Source: Deltaproteobacteria bacterium (GTDB lineage: Bacteria; Desulfobacterota; Desulfarculia; Adiutricales; Adiutricaceae). Taken from it: a DNA stretch of 6,683 bases. The notes under the pieces are model-generated. The model had not been told where the DNA came from. It made no database searches and worked only from the letters and a program-made list of their open reading frames with translations. The stretch is taken from NCBI GenBank assembly GCA_031288745.1, contig JAITQT010000249.1, forward strand, positions 1-6,683, given 5' to 3'. The translations under genes and the position numbers were made by a program. Positions 1 to 6,048 of this stretch are shown here, in pieces. The first letter of the stretch is position 1; the number at the start of each line of letters is the position of its first letter.

Positions 1-17
1 TAACGCTTATTAATTTA

Positions 18-189
18 GTGTCCGTTCACCAATGTGAACGTTTAAGGGCCCGTTAACAAGAAAGAACGTTGCGGGGCCAAGCCTATTGAAAGGGACGACA
101 CCTACCACGACAATGTAGCCCCCTATAGGAGCTTAGTAATTTTAACATTACTCAAAGTTAAAATATATGGTTGGAGCACCGAGCTAAGT
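18..189 (+). ncRNA. Structured RNA-like repeat, copy 1 (unrecognised family)
   Basis: This stretch matches 6422-6565. The match is ungapped over 58-188 against 6434-6564, with about 118 of 131 positions identical. A shared 12-nt block (18-29 and 6422-6433) precedes it, separated in this copy by a 28-nt insertion (30-57). Helices seen: CCTAT 82-86 with ATAGG 125-129; GGG 92-94 with the C run at 119-123; GCTTAG 131-136 with CTAAGT 184-189, ending in a G-U pair; ATTTTAAC 139-146 with GTTAAAAT 157-164. Positions 68-74 can pair with 105-111 as a pseudoknot, with one mismatch (C72/A107). The hairpin stem 100-104 with 112-116 is intact in copy 2 but has two mismatches here, so this copy may be decaying. 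The plus sense is favoured because the variant pairs are G-U there and would be A-C on the other strand. No protein reading explains the conservation. The true 5' and 3' ends are unknown, and the sequence does not match any riboswitch, tmRNA, RNase P or SRP consensus I know. Confidence 0.6.
23..40. repeat. Perfect 7-bp hairpin at the 5' end of repeat copy 1
   Basis: CGTTCAC (23-29) and GTGAACG (34-40) are perfect inverted repeats around a CAAT loop. The right arm lies inside the 28-nt stretch (30-57) that copy 2 lacks. Copy 2 instead forms a different hairpin around the same shared block, CTTGTG 6419-6424 with CACAAG 6431-6436. Each copy therefore has a local stem at this place, but the partner sequence differs. 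It could be a 5' stem of the RNA or a mark left by an insertion. Confidence 0.5.
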
Positions 190-449
190 AGAAACCTCAA
201 ATGAACTAATGTTAAGCTCTTAAGGGTATGCTAAAACTTAATTACAACTCGAAAGTCGCTACCAGCCGCAACGTGGGGAAAAAAAGACTTGGTGAATGGT
301 TACAAGTTACATAATCGCCTTGCTAGACAAGGTCACCGACCAATTGTGCGGGATGAACGGTTTTTTTCCTCCCTAAAAAATCTAAGCCCAGAGGACGATT
401 TTTAAGTTTAGAGGAAAAAACGCTGACGGCAAAAATTTGGCCCCTTAGG
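190..449. other. Intergenic region after repeat copy 1, no gene seen
   Basis: No plausible protein gene, tRNA or known RNA is visible here. Small structures are present: CCTTG/CAAGG around a CTAGA loop near 317-332, and an imperfect 10-bp inverted repeat with arms near 373-382 and 400-409. CCGCAACGT at 266-274 is perfectly complementary to ACGTTGCGG at 66-74 in repeat copy 1, so the RNA could extend to here, although a single 9-bp match in a region this size is not far from chance. A T run at 360-367 follows only a weak possible stem (ACCG/CGGT), so no terminator is called. The region also contains the 3' flank of the minus-strand URO-D-like gene. Confidence 0.5.
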
Positions 450-1418
450 CTAAAGAGCCGCTTGCCTTACCCAATCGAGGTGCCTTAAATTGATGTCCGA
501 AGGGACCGTGCAGTCGGCCCCAATAATTAGTCCTTCTCGGCCGGCTTCGTCGATTATTCTCTTAGTCATATCCTGGATTTGAGCCTTATTGCCTGTATGT
601 AATATCGACCCTTTAGTATTGGGAAAACCTCCGACCACAGCCCGGCCATCAAAAAGACTCCGGCCTTGTAAAAGGCTAACTCCTTCGACGTTAACGGCCC
701 AGGAAACAGCTTTAGCCGGGTAGCTAGAATAAAAACTTAAATTATTTCTAACTCCATCATAACCGCAAATATGTAAAATATCTAGTCCACTTTCCTTATG
801 CGAGGCCTCTAAAACCAAAAGCTCCGACGGGGCAACTATTTGTCGGTATATCTCGTCGGTAACCTCCCCCAGGTCGGGGTTTTGAACGCTAAAATAAATT
901 CCGTCTGCGCCACCTTCTCTTATCGCAGCCACGGCCAAGAGGGCCAAGCTTTGGCCAAGGCGTTCTAAAGCCTCCTTTAGCTCTTTCGGATTTTGGTTTG
1001 CCCAAAGCTTAACTTTTTCTCTTCCGACCAAAAACCTTAAAAAGTTGGCTGGACTAAAGACGTTATAAAAATAGAGGGTTTCCTTTTTTAGAGCCCTTAC
1101 TCTGTCGATAAGTTCAATTTGAGCTATGAGCCAAGGGTGATCTGGACTCAATATTTCAATTTTTCTTAAATCCGAGGCTTGCTCTACCAAAGTCGAGACT
1201 GGAAAAAAGAAAAACCCATCGCTCATTATCTTAACTAGGTCGGGCTGAAAATCGCCTATAAATTTTTTATGGCCAGCCACATTTTTATTGAGTAGTTTTG
1301 GATTTTTCATAAAATCCCCGGTCTCGGCTTCTTCTATCAAATGGAACCAAAAACCCGTCGGGACCCGAGAGACGGGCCCATAATTTAAGGCGTTGAGAGC
1401 CAAATCTCTATCGCTCAT
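450..1418 (-). CDS. URO-D superfamily protein, probable corrinoid/methyl-transfer type, not HemE
   Basis: The 322-residue product belongs to the uroporphyrinogen decarboxylase superfamily (PF01208), a TIM-barrel family that includes HemE and the methylcobamide:CoM methyltransferases MtaA/MtbA. Visible family marks are the N-terminal R-V-P-T segment (residues 18-21), the central barrel around 168-178, the V-G-G-F-P-N-T strand (262-268) and the C-terminal G-A-D-C (300-303). The H-x-C of residues 216-218 together with C303 matches the zinc-binding H-x-C...C pattern of the methyltransferase branch. HemE has no such site and instead carries an N-terminal arginine-rich R-Q-A-G-R motif, which is absent here. 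Length is normal for the family and the frame is intact. The ATG follows an AGGTG-like ribosome site. The gene is transcribed away from the dehydrogenase operon and has no partner gene in the window. The inferred role is transfer of a methyl group between a corrinoid protein and a thiol; the substrate is unknown. Confidence 0.82.
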   Translation of the reverse strand: MSDRDLALNALNYGPVSRVPTGFWFHLIEEAETGDFMKNPKLLNKNVAGHKKFIGDFQPDLVKIMSDGFFFFPVSTLVEQASDLRKIEILSPDHPWLIAQIELIDRVRALKKETLYFYNVFSPANFLRFLVGREKVKLWANQNPKELKEALERLGQSLALLAVAAIREGGADGIYFSVQNPDLGEVTDEIYRQIVAPSELLVLEASHKESGLDILHICGYDGVRNNLSFYSSYPAKAVSWAVNVEGVSLLQGRSLFDGRAVVGGFPNTKGSILHTGNKAQIQDMTKRIIDEAGREGLIIGADCTVPSDINLRHLDWVRQAAL

Positions 1419-1437
1419 GATTTAGACACCTGTCCTA

Positions 1438-1466
1438 TTTATAAAAAAGCGAGAGTAATCTACTAA
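1438..1466 (-). promoter_or_regulatory. Possible promoter of the URO-D-like gene
   Basis: On the minus strand TATAAA (1438-1443) is a good -10 box match (5 of 6). TTAGTA (1461-1466) lies 17 bp upstream but matches the -35 consensus at only 3 of 6 positions. The -10 box ends about 20 bp before the ATG, which would give a very short leader. The call rests on the -10 box and spacing alone. Confidence 0.3.
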
Positions 1467-1576
1467 TCGTCTAAAAAAAACCAACTCACCTTTTATCGGT
1501 CTTGATCTAATTTAAAGCAAGCACTAAAATACCCTATTCTCAAAAAACGCCTTAAGGGCGCACGCCGAGTTTTGTT

Positions 1577-1618
1577 CTAAAGGTCGCGCCAATCTTTAGA
1601 CCTTAAGCCAACGTGGCT
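1577..1618. promoter_or_regulatory. Two adjacent hairpins in the operon leader
   Basis: CTAAAGGTC (1577-1585) and GACCTTAAG (1599-1607) form an inverted repeat with 8 of 9 positions paired and a 13-nt spacer. It abuts a second hairpin, AGCCA (1606-1610) with TGGCT (1614-1618), around a 3-nt loop. An AT-rich stretch follows. These could be an operator, an attenuator-like leader or a weak terminator. The two stems share bases 1606-1607 and so partly compete. The sequence alone does not decide the function. Confidence 0.35.
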
Positions 1619-1810
1619 ATTTCTAAATTATTTTCCATAATACTTGATCAAACGAAAAAACCTTTTTTTCTTAAAACTTATATTTGTAACATACAAAAAT
1701 AACTTGTTAATTTTTGGAGATCTTCTTATTTTTGGGGTTTTTACTGTTTGTTCAATCTTCACCGTGCCCTTGAAAGGCCTCTATTTTCTTCGGCCCGGCC
1801 CGAGGGTTTC

Positions 1811-2959
1811 ATGAACTATGACATAGCCTCCATCCCCGGCGACGGCATCGGCCCTGAAGTCGTTGACCAAGCTGTCGCGGTGGCCTTAGCCGCAGCCAAA
1901 AAATTCGGATTTTCTTTAAAGATAAACCGATTGCCTTTTGGCGCAGGCTATTTTCTTAAAAACAGCCTCGTTTTGCCGCCCCAGGCCTTAGAGCAATTAG
2001 GCGACCACAGTGCCCTTTTGTTGGGGGCCGTGGGTGACCCAAGAGTGCCCCCGGGCCCGCTTGAGCAAGAATTGCTCCTAGCCTTGCGTTTTCACTTCGA
2101 TCAATACTTAAACCTTAGGCCGGCCAAATCGTATCCTAACGCACCTGTGCCCATTAAGCTTAGAGATGGAGAAACTATAGATATCGCCGTGGTTAGGGAA
2201 AACACTGAGGACTTTTACATGGGGCTAGGCAGGAGTGCTCAAGGATCTATTAAGGCTACCTTAAGCGCAAAACGGGGCTTATACGATTTTAAAGCCACAA
2301 TTGAAACCCAAACGAGCCCTGAGCTGCCCATGGCCTTTTCCCTGGGCCTAATGACTGAGCCAGGCATCGAACGCGTGGCCCGCAAAGCTTTTAACTTAGC
2401 TAAAAGACGAGGCCAAAATTTTGTTCACTTAGCAACCAAAAGTAATGCCATCCCTCAGCTCTACGGCTTTTGGGACAAAACAGTGGCTAAAGTGGCCCAG
2501 GTTGAATTTCCAGAGATAGAACTAATCCCGCTAAACGTCGATAACCTCTGCTATCAATTGCCCAGAGCGCCTTTAGATTACGGGGTCATCTTGTGCCCAA
2601 ACCTCTTTGGCGACATAGTAAGCGATCTGGTTTCCGCCTTAGCCGGCGGCCTAGGTTTAGCTGCCTCCGGTAATATTGGCGAAGGATTATGCATGTTCGA
2701 GCCGGTCCACGGCTCGGCCCCTAAATTAGCTGGCACGGGACGCGCCAATCCCTTAGCGGCCATTCTTTCTGCGGCCATGCTCTTAGAGCACTTAAAGGAG
2801 TTTCAAGCAGCCCAAGCCGTCCGCCAAGCGGTGACCGACTATTTAACCGATGGTGTCGATCTCCCTCACGAACTGGGAGGAAGCTGCGACTGTCAAAAGG
2901 TCGGCCAATTGGTAGTCAAAAAACTCTTAAACTCTAAATCGGCCGAGACAGACAAGTGA
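1811..2959 (+). CDS. Beta-decarboxylating dehydrogenase of the isopropylmalate/tartrate/D-malate family
   Basis: The predicted enzyme (382 residues from ATG 1811) would oxidise and decarboxylate a 2-hydroxy acid bearing a neighbouring carboxylate. The start is set by a GAGG ribosome site 6 bases upstream and by the family N terminus, I-P-G-D-G-I-G-P-E (residues 8-16). Substrate and catalytic residues are in place: R93 and R103 around F-D-Q-Y-L-N-L-R-P, R129 in V-R-E-N-T-E-D, Y136, K210 in T-K-S-N-A, D244 in V-D-N, and D268/D272 in F-G-D-I-V-S-D. The F-D-Q-Y and F-W-D elements resemble tartrate/D-malate dehydrogenases; the E-Q-E-L-L-L-A-L-R helix (85-93) recalls LeuB. The cofactor loop reads H-G-S-A-P-K, with Lys where NAD-dependent LeuB has Asp. 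No leuA, leuC or leuD lies nearby, so leucine synthesis is not shown by context. The stop overlaps the next start by 4 bp (GTGA), which implies translational coupling. Family is certain; substrate is open. Confidence 0.88.
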   Translation: MNYDIASIPGDGIGPEVVDQAVAVALAAAKKFGFSLKINRLPFGAGYFLKNSLVLPPQALEQLGDHSALLLGAVGDPRVPPGPLEQELLLALRFHFDQYLNLRPAKSYPNAPVPIKLRDGETIDIAVVRENTEDFYMGLGRSAQGSIKATLSAKRGLYDFKATIETQTSPELPMAFSLGLMTEPGIERVARKAFNLAKRRGQNFVHLATKSNAIPQLYGFWDKTVAKVAQVEFPEIELIPLNVDNLCYQLPRAPLDYGVILCPNLFGDIVSDLVSALAGGLGLAASGNIGEGLCMFEPVHGSAPKLAGTGRANPLAAILSAAMLLEHLKEFQAAQAVRQAVTDYLTDGVDLPHELGGSCDCQKVGQLVVKKLLNSKSAETDK

Positions 2960-3516
2960 GCCAACTAGTTTCAGCAGTCTTTATCGATCGCGACGGCACC
3001 ATCAATCACGATTGCGGCTACCTTAGCCGCTTTAGCGATTTTAGCTGGATAGAGGGGGCCCCGCAAGCTTTGGCCCGCCTAAAAACGGCTGGTTTAAAAC
3101 TAGCTATCGTCACCAATCAATCGGGCGTGGCTAAGGGCTATTATAACTTAGAAGCGGTAAAGCTACTGCACCAGCAAATTAACCAGGACCTAAAAGCTAA
3201 GACCGGCACGATTATCGACGGCTGGTATTATTGTCCTCATCACCCCGATATCGCCCCTTGTAGATGCCGCAAACCAGCCCCGGGCTTATTAACTAGAGCT
3301 GCAAATGAGCTAGGCCTAGATCTATTGACCTCCTACATGGTGGGCGATAAATCTATCGACGTCTTAGCCGGACAAGCCGCCGAGGTTAAACTCTCCATCT
3401 TAGTCCGCACCGGCTACGGCCTAGAGGACCAATTTAAAATTAGTCCTGAAATACCGGTGGTAGACGATCTGAATGCAGCGGCCAACTTAATTATCAACGA
3501 TCTAAATCAAAAATAA
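2956..3516 (+). CDS. gmhB: GmhB-type HAD phosphatase (heptose 1,7-bisphosphate 7-phosphatase or histidinol-phosphatase-like)
   Basis: The 186-residue protein has every motif of the GmhB/HisB-N phosphatase group. Motif I is D-R-D-G-T with nucleophile D11 and acid D13, motif II is V-T-N-Q-S-G (T53), the motif III lysine is K106, and motif IV is V-G-D-K-S-I-D (D131, D135). The zinc loop C93-x-H95...C102-x-C104 is complete. Such enzymes remove the 7-phosphate from D-glycero-D-manno-heptose 1,7-bisphosphate in the cytoplasm, on the way to ADP-heptose for LPS core; close relatives act on histidinol phosphate. Length is typical (about 180-190). The GTG start at 2956 overlaps the preceding dehydrogenase stop, with only a weak upstream GAG, so translation probably depends on coupling. 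No other heptose or histidine gene is in the window, so the gene symbol follows family similarity rather than context. Confidence 0.85.
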   Translation: MSQLVSAVFIDRDGTINHDCGYLSRFSDFSWIEGAPQALARLKTAGLKLAIVTNQSGVAKGYYNLEAVKLLHQQINQDLKAKTGTIIDGWYYCPHHPDIAPCRCRKPAPGLLTRAANELGLDLLTSYMVGDKSIDVLAGQAAEVKLSILVRTGYGLEDQFKISPEIPVVDDLNAAANLIINDLNQK

Positions 3517-3554
3517 ATATTTATTTCATGTAATACTATCTTATGGAGATTTTT

Positions 3555-4847
3555 ATGGATATCCCCAACAACAAAATTTTATTACCCAAGCAAGAATTAC
3601 CCAGGAGCTGGTTTAACGTCTTACCCGAGCTGCCCGAGCCGCTTGAGCCCTATCTTGGCCCGGACGGGCAGCCGCTCTCTCCATCGGTTCTTGAGGTTAT
3701 TTTTCCACCAAGCCTAATTGAGCAAGAATTGAGCCCTGTTATAGAACACCCCATTGCCGAGCCTATCCTCAAGGCCTTGGCCTTGTGGCGACCCACTCCT
3801 ATGGTTAGAGCCTATCGCCTTGAAAAGGCTTTAGGGGTTAAATCGCGCCTTTATTTTAAAGACGAGAGCGTCTCCCCTTCCGGTAGCCACAAAAGTAACA
3901 CCGCCTTAGCCCAAGCCTACTTTAACAGTCAAGCCGGTATAAAGAGGCTAACTACCGAAACTGGGGCTGGCCAATGGGGCACGGCCTTAGCCATCGCCGC
4001 TAGGGAATTTGGGTTACGCGTCAGAGTCTTTATGGTTAGAGTTAGCCTGAAACAAAAGCCCTATCGCAAAACCATTATGAACTTAATGGGTGCCGAAGTG
4101 CTGCCAAGCCCTAGCGAGGCCACGATTAGCGGACGGGCGGCTTTGGCCGCTAACCCTGAAACTTTAGGCACTTTAGGGCTAGCTATCAGCGAAGCGGTTG
4201 AAGAAGCAGCCAATCAGTCAGACACCAACTACGCTCTCGGCAGCGTCCTTAACCACGTAATTTTACACCAAACCATTATCGGCCTTGAAGTGCAAAAACA
4301 ATTAAAGCTGGCTGGCGAGACTCCTGACTACCTTATCGCCTGCCACGGCGGAGGCTCAAACTTTGGCGGCTTAGTAGCGCCCTTCGTTCCCAATCTTAAA
4401 AACGGGGAACCCATTAAATGCGTGGCCGTAGAGCCTCAATCGTGCCCCACGCTAACTAAAGGTCAATACCGCTACGATAAAGGCGACGCAGCTGGCTTAA
4501 CCCCTTCGATGCCCATGTACACTCTAGGGACAGATTTTCAACCGCCAGCCATCCACGCCGGGGGCCTAAGATATCACGGCTCCTCACCTATAATTAGCTC
4601 GCTCCTAAAAAGTAAACTAATCCAAGCAGCCGCAGTCTCGGCCGATGACGTCTTTAAGTTCGCCCAAATTTTCGCTGGTAGCGAATATATTATTCCAGCC
4701 CCCGAGTCCGCCCACGCCCTAGCCTACAGCTGTCTAAAAGCCTTGGAGTTGGAACAAGAAGGTAAGAGCTCGACTATAGTCTTTACCCTTTCTGGGCACG
4801 GACTAATGGATCTTAGCGCTTATGAGACTTCGCTGAACGGAAAATAA
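3555..4847 (+). CDS. trpB2: TrpB2-type tryptophan synthase beta-like PLP enzyme
   Basis: This fold type II PLP enzyme (430 residues from ATG 3555) would condense L-serine with indole, or a related nucleophile, in the cytoplasm. PLP-binding Lys is K113 in S-G-S-H-K-S-N-T. The catalytic Glu is E135 in T-E-T-G-A-G-Q-W-G. The phosphate-binding loop is G-G-G-S-N (265-269), and the C-terminal S-G-H-G is at 413-416. The long N-terminal extension (about 1-75) and the Y-A-L-G-S-V-L-N-H-V segment (226-235) mark the TrpB2 branch rather than the usual TrpB. TrpB2 proteins generally act without TrpA, and none is present here, which suggests indole salvage or another beta-replacement. I chose ATG 3555 over ATG 3543 because GGAG (3545-3548) sits 6 bases before it, while the upstream ATG has no ribosome site. 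It lies 38 bp after the phosphatase gene and is probably in the same transcript. The frame is intact. Confidence 0.9.
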   Translation: MDIPNNKILLPKQELPRSWFNVLPELPEPLEPYLGPDGQPLSPSVLEVIFPPSLIEQELSPVIEHPIAEPILKALALWRPTPMVRAYRLEKALGVKSRLYFKDESVSPSGSHKSNTALAQAYFNSQAGIKRLTTETGAGQWGTALAIAAREFGLRVRVFMVRVSLKQKPYRKTIMNLMGAEVLPSPSEATISGRAALAANPETLGTLGLAISEAVEEAANQSDTNYALGSVLNHVILHQTIIGLEVQKQLKLAGETPDYLIACHGGGSNFGGLVAPFVPNLKNGEPIKCVAVEPQSCPTLTKGQYRYDKGDAAGLTPSMPMYTLGTDFQPPAIHAGGLRYHGSSPIISSLLKSKLIQAAAVSADDVFKFAQIFAGSEYIIPAPESAHALAYSCLKALELEQEGKSSTIVFTLSGHGLMDLSAYETSLNGK

Positions 4848-4900
4848 AAAAGAGGGCTAAAAAGAACTGAAAGTGAGAGACCAAGACTGTGGCCCCAAGA
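4848..4900. terminator. Convergent gene junction, weak minus-strand terminator candidate
   Basis: The plus-strand trpB2-like gene and the minus-strand membrane gene end 53 bp apart. Reading the minus strand, GGCCA and TGGTC form a 5-bp stem with one G-T pair and a 6-nt loop (about 4878-4893), followed at a distance by T-rich sequence. This is poor for an intrinsic terminator. No plus-strand terminator is visible, so transcription from the two sides may overlap. Confidence 0.2.
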
Positions 4901-5635
4901 TTAAGTTTCAAAGATTTCAACTTTTAGGCCCGATGGTCTCCACTTGTCTGTTTCAAAACTAAGCACCAACGTAAAACCCATGACCATACTGCCAGCCCGC
5001 CATTCACCCATAATCAGCCATGGACTCTCTGGACCCAAGCTATCTCTGATAACGGCTTTATCGTCTGGTCCAAACTCCCCGTTTTCCCCAAAAGGCCTAG
5101 ACTGAATCAGCACTAGCTTACCTCTAGTAGGAAACGGCTTTAGGCTTTCCTTATAGGAGCTTAAGACGCTAAAGGCCAAAGAGAGCGAGGCTGGATCATC
5201 TTTTCTTTGCCAAGCTTGGGAGAGAGTTTCGTGAAAAGCTCGAAAATCTCCGGTCACTAAAGAGGCAACCCACAAGGTCATGACGTTTTCCAGAACTTTT
5301 CTGACCGACGCTTCTTGAGCGGCGTCTAGGCGCGGAGTAGGGGTATTGGGAGTTTCGCTAGCTTCAATATCAGCTAGTTCAGTCTCACCTTTAGTCTCAC
5401 TTTTAGTCTCGACCGACGGCACATTAGTGGTTTCGGTCCCGGCGGTAGGAGCGTAATAAACGAGGCTCGAGTCGGGTTTTTCTTCTGGTAATTGGGCGCT
5501 AGTTAACCGTTGACTGTAAAAACGCAAGCCTAACCAACCGATGAGGGCCAATAAAATGATTATCAGAGAGGGAAAAAGAAATCTCTTCCCAGATCTCTGT
5601 CGACTAAATTTTAAATATTTTGCACCTGAAGACAT
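4901..5635 (-). CDS. Membrane-anchored protein of unknown function with acidic linker and C-terminal domain
   Basis: I do not recognise this 244-residue protein. A short basic N terminus (residues 1-18, rich in Lys/Arg) precedes one hydrophobic span (about 19-39). By the positive-inside rule the rest should lie outside the inner membrane, probably in the periplasm. Residues 45-105 are a low-complexity linker rich in Glu, Thr, Ser and Pro; it contains a four-residue repeat (VETK, SETK, GETE) encoded by a 12-bp tandem repeat at 5381-5416. The C-terminal part (about 106-244) looks globular, starting with a helix carrying W-V-A-S-L-V-T-G-D-F and ending in alternating strands. This pattern recalls small NTF2-like or DUF4864-like domains, but that is only an impression. 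The ATG has a weak AAGA site upstream. It lies 33 bp after another one-span gene on the same strand, probably co-transcribed. Confidence 0.72.
   Translation of the reverse strand: MSSGAKYLKFSRQRSGKRFLFPSLIIILLALIGWLGLRFYSQRLTSAQLPEEKPDSSLVYYAPTAGTETTNVPSVETKSETKGETELADIEASETPNTPTPRLDAAQEASVRKVLENVMTLWVASLVTGDFRAFHETLSQAWQRKDDPASLSLAFSVLSSYKESLKPFPTRGKLVLIQSRPFGENGEFGPDDKAVIRDSLGPESPWLIMGEWRAGSMVMGFTLVLSFETDKWRPSGLKVEIFET
5381..5416. repeat. Three-unit 12-bp tandem repeat inside the linker coding region
   Basis: AGTCTC begins at 5381, 5393 and 5405, giving three imperfect 12-bp units in frame with the minus-strand membrane protein. Each unit encodes four residues of an acidic Glu-Thr-Lys linker. 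Unit number could change by slippage without breaking the frame and would alter only linker length. Confidence 0.7.
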
Positions 5636-5668
5636 TTTTTTATATTCTTATCTATTTTAATTTTTAAT

Positions 5669-5938
5669 CTAATTTAAACTATATTCCTCATCCCTTATAG
5701 TAGCTTCAACAGTGGCTAAGACCGAAAAAGCTACTAAGGAACTCTTAAAGGAAATATTTAGGGAACTCTTGAGAGGGCTGGCTCTCTTAAGAGCGGTTTG
5801 CCCGGACTTATACACAAACCAAAAGGCCAAGGCGGCCATAATAAGCATAATCACAAAGACCAAAGGCCTAGCTCCCCTTCGAGACGATCGTAATTTAGGC
5901 CCTTTAAAATTAAAATTTCTAACTGAGTGGTCGTCCAT
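5669..5938 (-). CDS. Small single-span membrane protein, unknown function
   Basis: This 89-residue product has a basic N-terminal segment (residues 7-24), one strongly hydrophobic span (about 26-43, rich in Val, Ile, Met and Phe), and a short Lys/Ser-rich tail with a repeated K-S-S-L. The layout copies the start of the next gene: basic segment with F-x-x-K/R and S-x-R/K pattern, then a span ending in an aromatic residue. It could be a shortened paralogue or a partner protein. ATG 5938 follows an AAGG ribosome site at a suitable distance, and the downstream gene starts 33 bp after its stop. A plus-strand frame across the same bases (GTG 5712 to 5945) has no ribosome site and was rejected. The C-terminal part is low in information, so a decayed gene remains possible. 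Confidence 0.55.
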   Translation of the reverse strand: MDDHSVRNFNFKGPKLRSSRRGARPLVFVIMLIMAALAFWFVYKSGQTALKRASPLKSSLNISFKSSLVAFSVLATVEATIRDEEYSLN

Positions 5939-6048
5939 GGCCTAGCCTTAATGCTCCATTGTCGGCCTAGCTGTACGACCAAGCCCCAAGTTTTTTTCCA
6001 TGTTAGCACACAAAACTGACTCGGAAAAGCCCAAGGGCATATATATTA
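5939..6048. other. Upstream region of the minus-strand membrane genes
   Basis: The 110 bp between the small membrane gene and the MITE-like element should hold the promoter of that minus-strand pair. A direct repeat of GGCCTAGC lies near 5939-5946 and 5965-5972, close to the start codon, and the palindrome GCCCAAGGGC lies at 6029-6038. No clear -10/-35 pair is seen. Confidence 0.3.

Larger units (their letters stand above)
1419..1810. other. Divergent intergenic region / leader of the dehydrogenase operon
   Basis: This gap separates the minus-strand URO-D-like gene from the plus-strand dehydrogenase. It contains the hairpins at 1548-1560 (CGCC/GGCG), 1577-1607 and 1606-1618 described separately, then a very AT-rich stretch (about 1620-1745). 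A weak plus-strand promoter could lie near 1686-1713 (TTGTAA, then GTTAAT 16 bp downstream), but it is not strong enough to call alone. An in-frame TTG at 1748 would extend the dehydrogenase by 21 residues; I reject it because those residues precede the conserved family N terminus and the ATG at 1811 has a good ribosome site. No known riboswitch is recognised. Confidence 0.45.

Noticed and set aside
341..367. Intrinsic terminator before the T run at 360-367
   Set aside because: The only stem is four base pairs with a long loop.
450..1418. Calling the URO-D family gene hemE
   Set aside because: HemE active-site signatures are missing and a methyltransferase-type zinc motif is present.
1748..1810. 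N-terminal extension of the dehydrogenase from a TTG codon
   Set aside because: The extra 21 residues precede the conserved family N terminus, and the ATG at 1811 has a well-placed GAGG.
2578..2778. Minus-strand 66-codon frame inside the dehydrogenase gene
   Set aside because: It lies wholly within a strongly conserved coding region on the other strand and has no family features.
3543..3554. ATG 3543 as start of the TrpB2-like gene
   Set aside because: It has no ribosome site of its own, and the GGAG that overlaps it is ideally placed for ATG 3555.
5712..5945. Plus-strand 77-codon frame opposite the small membrane gene
   Set aside because: It starts at GTG without a ribosome site and mirrors the minus-strand gene, which has a ribosome site, a clear membrane span and an operon partner.
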